A stretch of 64,000 bases of DNA from Iodobacter violaceini (GTDB lineage: Bacteria; Pseudomonadota; Gammaproteobacteria; Burkholderiales; Chitinibacteraceae). The notes beneath the pieces were generated by a model, which did not search any database, was not told where the DNA came from, and worked only from the letters and a program-made list of their open reading frames with translations. This document shows, in pieces, positions 60,429 through 64,000 of this stretch (positions within the stretch are counted from its first letter, which is position 1; each line of letters opens with the position of its first letter). The stretch covers positions 310,001-374,000 of the forward strand of contig NZ_JAAOLX010000004.1 in the NCBI RefSeq assembly GCF_011601265.1. Direction: 5' to 3'. Made by a program: the position numbers and the translations under genes.

Positions 60429-61973
60429 ATGCACAGCATACGCTTCCGCCTGAATATGATTTTCTTAGCCATAGTGACGCTGTTTTTAGCGACATCGGGC
60501 GTGATTTCCTATTGGCAAACACAGCAAGAGCTCGAAAACAATATGCGGCTCTCGGCTATGGCATTACAAAAACGCTTGCAAACCGTTTTGCCAGGCATAC
60601 TTTGGAATTTCGACAGCACCCAGCTGGGCTTAGTGGTCGAGGCCGAAATGCAGTCTGCTGATTTAGCACTGCTTTTGGTTTTTAATAATGAAGAGCAAGT
60701 AGATGGCCGGATCAACAACCTCGGCAAAATGACCGCCGTGCATAAAAGTGTTGTGCCACCCAATGCACAGACTTTCCCTATTTACTATCCCGCCAATGAA
60801 GTATCCAAACCGATGGGAAAAGTGGTTTATGTTTTCTCAAGGGAAAAAATCGCCGCCCGCTTAAACCAGATGGTGGTGGCTAAAATTATCGAAGTTGTTT
60901 TACTGGATCTGCTTCTCTTTATGGCGCTTTCACACAGCCTGCTGCTGGTTGTGATACGCCCCTTGGGGCAGCTCAGAGAAGCCCTTGTTCACGCCGCCGA
61001 CGCCAAAGACTTTGATTTTAATGACATCAAGCTGGCCCACCACACCAAAGATGAATTTGCCGATGTGGCCGATGCAGTACACAGCATTACCCGCAGGCTG
61101 TGTGATGATTTAGAAAGCCGCAAAGCCGCAGAGCATGCCATGCGTGTAACCAGAGATCTCACCGAAAGCGCTTATAAGCAGCTGAATGAAACCAAAAATA
61201 ATTTAGTTCAGGCCGAAAAAATGGCCTCACTGGGGGGCCTGGTTGCCGGGGTTGCCCATGAGGTCAACACACCTGTTGGCGTTATTTTAACCAGCGCATC
61301 GGTTTTATTTGAGGACACGCAAGCTTTCAAAACCAATCTGGATGCCGGTGCAATCAAAAAATCAGAAGTGCTGCGCTATTCCGAAATGGCTATTGAATCC
61401 AGCCGCCTGATTCTGGCTAATGCAGAACGCGCCGCCCAGCTGATACAAAGCTTTAAACAAGTCGCTGTAGACCAGACCTCTGAAGCAAGGCGTACCTTTG
61501 AGCTTGGGGAATACATTGACGAAGTCATTATGAGTTTAAAGCCCACACTGAAACGTACCTCGGTACGCATTGAAACCAGCTGCGACGAAAAGATCAGCCT
61601 TGATGGCTACCCTGGCGCTATTTCCCAAATCATTACCAACTTTCTGACCAATGCCTTAGCCCATGCTTTTGCTGATGGGCAGGAAGGGCTGATTTCACTT
61701 AAGGCCACAAAAATAGACGATAGTGTCACCCTGCGTTTTGAAGACAACGGAATGGGCATTCCCAGCGAGCACTTGAATAAGATTTTCGATCCTTTTTTTA
61801 CCACCAAAAGAGGCAGCGGCGGCAGTGGCCTGGGGCTGAATGTTGTCTTTAATTTGGTCACGCAAACCTTAGGCGGCACGCTGGTGGTGAATTCGGAGCC
61901 AGGCAAAGGAACTTGTTTTATTGCCTGCTTTCCCCTGATTGCCCCACAGGGAAAGGATGGCAAGCACGCCTAA
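60429..61973 (+). CDS. Membrane sensor histidine kinase
   Basis: A 514-residue kinase. Two membrane helices (about residues 8-27 and 150-175) frame a small periplasmic sensor. A HAMP-type linker (about 175-230) and coiled coil lead to the kinase core: H277 in AGVAHEVNTPVG is the phosphorylation site and the ATPase shows the N box, EDNGMGI, and GSGGSGLGLNVVF. The NTPVG after the histidine marks the HPK4-type group. No response regulator is adjacent, so its partner lies elsewhere. The signal is unknown. Confidence 0.92.
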   Translation: MHSIRFRLNMIFLAIVTLFLATSGVISYWQTQQELENNMRLSAMALQKRLQTVLPGILWNFDSTQLGLVVEAEMQSADLALLLVFNNEEQVDGRINNLGKMTAVHKSVVPPNAQTFPIYYPANEVSKPMGKVVYVFSREKIAARLNQMVVAKIIEVVLLDLLLFMALSHSLLLVVIRPLGQLREALVHAADAKDFDFNDIKLAHHTKDEFADVADAVHSITRRLCDDLESRKAAEHAMRVTRDLTESAYKQLNETKNNLVQAEKMASLGGLVAGVAHEVNTPVGVILTSASVLFEDTQAFKTNLDAGAIKKSEVLRYSEMAIESSRLILANAERAAQLIQSFKQVAVDQTSEARRTFELGEYIDEVIMSLKPTLKRTSVRIETSCDEKISLDGYPGAISQIITNFLTNALAHAFADGQEGLISLKATKIDDSVTLRFEDNGMGIPSEHLNKIFDPFFTTKRGSGGSGLGLNVVFNLVTQTLGGTLVVNSEPGKGTCFIACFPLIAPQGKDGKHA

Positions 61974-62003
61974 AATCAACCGTATTCTGGTATCCTTACG
62001 CCC

Positions 62004-63059
62004 ATGACACATGCCATTCTTTTTTATTGCCGCCCCGGTTTCGAAGCCGATGTGGAGGCCGAATTCTCCTTTAAAGCAGATATCCCGGGTAAATGGGAAA
62101 CTGGCCAGGGGTTTTGCATCTTTTTGCCTAAGCGCCCCGCCGATTGGGACAAGCTTTACCGCACATTAGAATGTGGCGACTGGGTTTTCCCGCGCCAGAT
62201 TATTTTTGTGGCCGAAATGCTTGATTTGCCGCCTAAAGATCGCCTTACGCCTATTCTGACTGCGCTCGATCAGTTACACGAAGCACACAAAGGCCCATGG
62301 CGGGATGTATGGATTGAGTATCCTGACACCAACGATGGTAAAGAAATCTCTTCGTTCAGCCGTAAATTTGGTGCGTTGCTCGATGCAAAACTTGCCACCA
62401 AAGGTTTAGCCAGCGATGCCAGTGCCAAAGCTCGTCTGCATTTATTTTTTCCAAACTTAGAACGTGTTTATATCGGCTTTACCCGCCCTGATTTTTCTGT
62501 GAACTGGCCGCTGGGCATTCCGCGCCTGCGTATGCCAACCGATGCCCCAAGCCGCTCAACCTTAAAGCTGGCCGAAGCGTTTATGATTTTGGTGCCCGAG
62601 TCGGCCCAGGTGAAGCCCGGCATGAGCGCCGTAGATTTAGGCGCAGCTCCAGGTGGCTGGACCTGGCAAATGGTCAGCCGTGGCTGCACCAAAATTTTTG
62701 CCATTGATAACGGCCCCATGAAAGGCAGTATGGCCATTCACCCCAGCGTAAAACATCTGCGCGAAGATGGCTTCAGATATCGCCCTAAAAGCCCGGTAGA
62801 CTGGCTGGTTTGCGATATGGTTGAGCAGCCTGCCCGTATTGCTGCGCTGATTTCAGACTGGCTGGTAAAAGGCCACGCCCGCCAGGCGATTTTTAACTTT
62901 AAACTGCCCATGAAAAAACGCTGGAATGAACTGCAGCGCTGCCTTGATATTATTGATGATGCGCTGGATGGTGCAGGTATCCGCTACCAAATTCGCGCCC
63001 GACATCTTTATCACGACCGCGAAGAAGTCACCTGTTATTTAACCAAAATTAAGCGCTGA
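62004..63059 (+). CDS. rlmM: 23S rRNA 2'-O-ribose cytidine-2498 methyltransferase RlmM
   Basis: A 351-residue enzyme that methylates the 2'-hydroxyl of C2498 in 23S rRNA using SAM. A THUMP-type RNA-binding N-terminus is followed by the Rossmann methyltransferase domain with [13 protein letters not shown] as the SAM motif and [11 protein letters not shown] as the lysine-containing catalytic motif. Length and the C-terminal [10 protein letters not shown] match the family. It stands between the sensor kinase and mscL. Confidence 0.96.
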   Translation: MTHAILFYCRPGFEADVEAEFSFKADIPGKWETGQGFCIFLPKRPADWDKLYRTLECGDWVFPRQIIFVAEMLDLPPKDRLTPILTALDQLHEAHKGPWRDVWIEYPDTNDGKEISSFSRKFGALLDAKLATKGLASDASAKARLHLFFPNLERVYIGFTRPDFSVNWPLGIPRLRMPTDAPSRSTLKLAEAFMILVPESAQVKPGMSAVDLGAAPGGWTWQMVSRGCTKIFAIDNGPMKGSMAIHPSVKHLREDGFRYRPKSPVDWLVCDMVEQPARIAALISDWLVKGHARQAIFNFKLPMKKRWNELQRCLDIIDDALDGAGIRYQIRARHLYHDREEVTCYLTKIKR

Positions 63060-63160
63060 TTATTGCATTGCGTGAGGGGCAGCCACACCCCTTGCGCAAA
63101 ATCCGTCTATTTTTAAAGAGAGTTGGTCCATTGTTCATCACTAAGCAACAGGGGTATCGC

Positions 63161-63586
63161 ATGTTTAAAGAATTCAAAGAATTTGCAATGCGCGGTAATG
63201 TGATCGACCTGGCCGTCGGTATTATCATTGGTGCGGCATTCGGTAAGATTGTTGATTCACTGGTAAAAGACATCATCATGCCGCCTATTGCCATGCTCAT
63301 GGGCAAGGTGGATTTTGCTAATTTGTATTTTTTATTATCCGAAGGTAAAACCCCTGCGCCTTACGCCACCTTAGATGCGGCTCAAAAAGCCGGAGCAGTC
63401 ACATTAAACTACGGTGTATTTATTAATGTGCTGATCAGCTTTGTTATCGTGACCTTTGCCGTGTTCCTCGTGATTAAAGGCCTGAACAAACTGAAGCGTG
63501 AAGAAGCAAGCGCGCCTGCCGCACCTGCTGCTACACCTGAAGATATCGAGCTATTGCGCGAGATTCGTGATTTACTTAAAAAATAA
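63161..63586 (+). CDS. mscL: Large-conductance mechanosensitive channel MscL
   Basis: A 141-residue inner-membrane channel that opens under high tension to release solutes on hypo-osmotic shock. The first helix reads [20 protein letters not shown] and [16 protein letters not shown] follows; the second membrane helix is [20 protein letters not shown], and the C-terminal helix bundle ends in [12 protein letters not shown]. The start at 63161 has AGGGG five to nine bases upstream; the reading from 63068 has none. It is followed by a perfect hairpin. Confidence 0.97.
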   Translation: MFKEFKEFAMRGNVIDLAVGIIIGAAFGKIVDSLVKDIIMPPIAMLMGKVDFANLYFLLSEGKTPAPYATLDAAQKAGAVTLNYGVFINVLISFVIVTFAVFLVIKGLNKLKREEASAPAAPAATPEDIELLREIRDLLKK

Positions 63587-63604
63587 GCACTTACTTTTCA
63601 AATT

Positions 63605-63632
63605 GAAAGCATGGACATTTGTCCATGCTTTC
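63605..63632. terminator. Bidirectional terminator between mscL and the GGDEF gene
   Basis: A perfect 12-bp stem GAAAGCATGGAC / GTCCATGCTTTC with loop ATTT; T-rich sequence follows on the plus strand. Confidence 0.88.
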
Positions 63633-63647
63633 ATTGCTTTTTCATCC

Positions 63648-64000
63648 TTAGCCGCTTTTCACCCGTGCCTCCTGCAAGATCGCCACATCGGGCTTATTAG
63701 GCAAAGCGGTTTCTGCTTTCTGCAGGCTGGCTACAGATAAATCCACAGCATGAACAGGCAAATCTGCCCCTTTGCCTGCAATACACACTTTATTTCTGCC
63801 CGTCCGCTTAGCCTCTAATAAAGCCATGTCTGCAATATGAACTAACTCGCTAAAATCAACCGGCCCAAAAGCTGCAGCCAGCCCAAAACTCGCCGTAAAC
63901 ACAGGCAAACCCGCCACAGCAATCCGCCCTTCCAGCGCGGCCCTTACACGCTCAAGACCACATAAGCCGCCTGCCTCATCAGTGTTTGGAAACACCACCA
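63648..64000 (-). CDS. GGDEF-domain protein, C-terminal part only (partial)
   Basis: This gene enters from the right edge on the minus strand; its start is outside the window. The visible 117 or so residues begin within the GGDEF domain just after the signature, with VVFPNTDEAGGL, continue with VFTASFGLAAA and the conserved helix ADMALLEAKRTGRNKV, and end with a 40-residue tail. It is therefore a probable diguanylate cyclase, or a degenerate relative; the active-site motif itself is not in the window, so activity cannot be judged. Confidence 0.85.
   Translation of the reverse strand, partial: VVFPNTDEAGGLCGLERVRAALEGRIAVAGLPVFTASFGLAAAFGPVDFSELVHIADMALLEAKRTGRNKVCIAGKGADLPVHAVDLSVASLQKAETALPNKPDVAILQEARVKSG

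Noticed and set aside
1-64000. Search by eye for CRISPR arrays, tRNA, rRNA, insertion sequences, prophage and replication origin.
   Set aside because: No regular direct repeats with spacers, no transposase or integrase ORF, no tRNA-like cloverleaf or rRNA segment, and no DnaA-box cluster were noticed.

Overview
The window reads as a stretch of chromosome from a Gram-negative betaproteobacterium. The set of genes (SmpB, PlsY, FolB, LuxS, a glycine-cleavage operon under a tandem glycine riboswitch, type IV pilin clusters, an AdiA-like amino-acid decarboxylase, RlmM, MscL) and the protein sequences look like Neisseriales, most likely the Chromobacteriaceae (an Iodobacter-like organism is my best guess; this is inference from memory of protein families, not from a search). 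Gene density is high, terminators are clear, and there is no tRNA, rRNA, CRISPR array, transposase or prophage gene.

Layout. 1-3.7 kb: start of a divergent L-asparaginase, smpB, an LTA-synthase-like membrane sulfatase overlapping plsY, and folB. 4-6.8 kb: a Tim44-like exported protein, then a lipoprotein translationally coupled to the first of two tandem Crp/Fnr-family paralogues. 6.8-10.3 kb: a TetR-EmrA-EmrB drug-efflux operon with a good promoter and an overlapping palindromic operator. 10.3-12.1 kb: luxS and a Sua5-type tRNA-modification gene. 12.4-20.6 kb: two adjacent clusters of type IV minor pilins, each with an unusually large PilX-like subunit; the second ends in a PilV-like pilin that carries a C-terminal CBM5/12-like (chitin-binding-type) module. 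20.6-33.6 kb: a [2Fe-2S] thioredoxin-like ferredoxin, the PLP decarboxylase, an MscS channel fused to a cyclic-nucleotide-binding domain, clpB with a heat-shock promoter, a MASE1-GGDEF diguanylate cyclase, a SulP anion transporter and a BetT-like BCCT transporter. 33.7-38.7 kb: glycine riboswitch and gcvT-gcvH-gcvP. 38.8-41.3 kb: orphan sugar-type periplasmic binding protein, and an exported Sel1-like protein with an exported HExxH zinc peptidase.

42.0-45.7 kb is the most striking locus: a three-gene operon of EpsC/CysE-type serine O-acetyltransferase, a Family 2A encapsulin shell protein, and a SufS-like cysteine desulfurase with a 143-residue low-complexity N-terminal extension of the kind that loads this enzyme into the shell. 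It would form a proteinaceous nanocompartment for sulfur handling: the acetyltransferase feeds cysteine synthesis and the encapsulated desulfurase releases sulfur from cysteine. The operon follows a 747-bp AT-rich gene-free leader and ends in a perfect 17-bp terminator hairpin.

45.7-64 kb: a CoA-type Nudix hydrolase, a 1505-residue hybrid sensor kinase (CHASE, four PAS, HisKA, HATPase, degenerate and intact receivers, Hpt), metG, an outer-membrane-type protein built from three internal repeats, a WbuC-type cupin, a PACE-family efflux protein divergent from a LysR regulator, an unrecognised conserved-looking protein, a second ferredoxin, an alpha/beta hydrolase coupled to a CbiM-like membrane protein, a sensor kinase, rlmM, mscL, and the C-terminal half of another GGDEF protein that runs off the end. 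Two families of non-coding repeats are scattered between genes: a 150-170 bp element present twice in inverted orientation (20.6 and 58.3 kb), and an imperfect palindrome family rich in 'CACGGAG/ACTGAG' words (20.8, 25.2, 35.1 and 54.9 kb).
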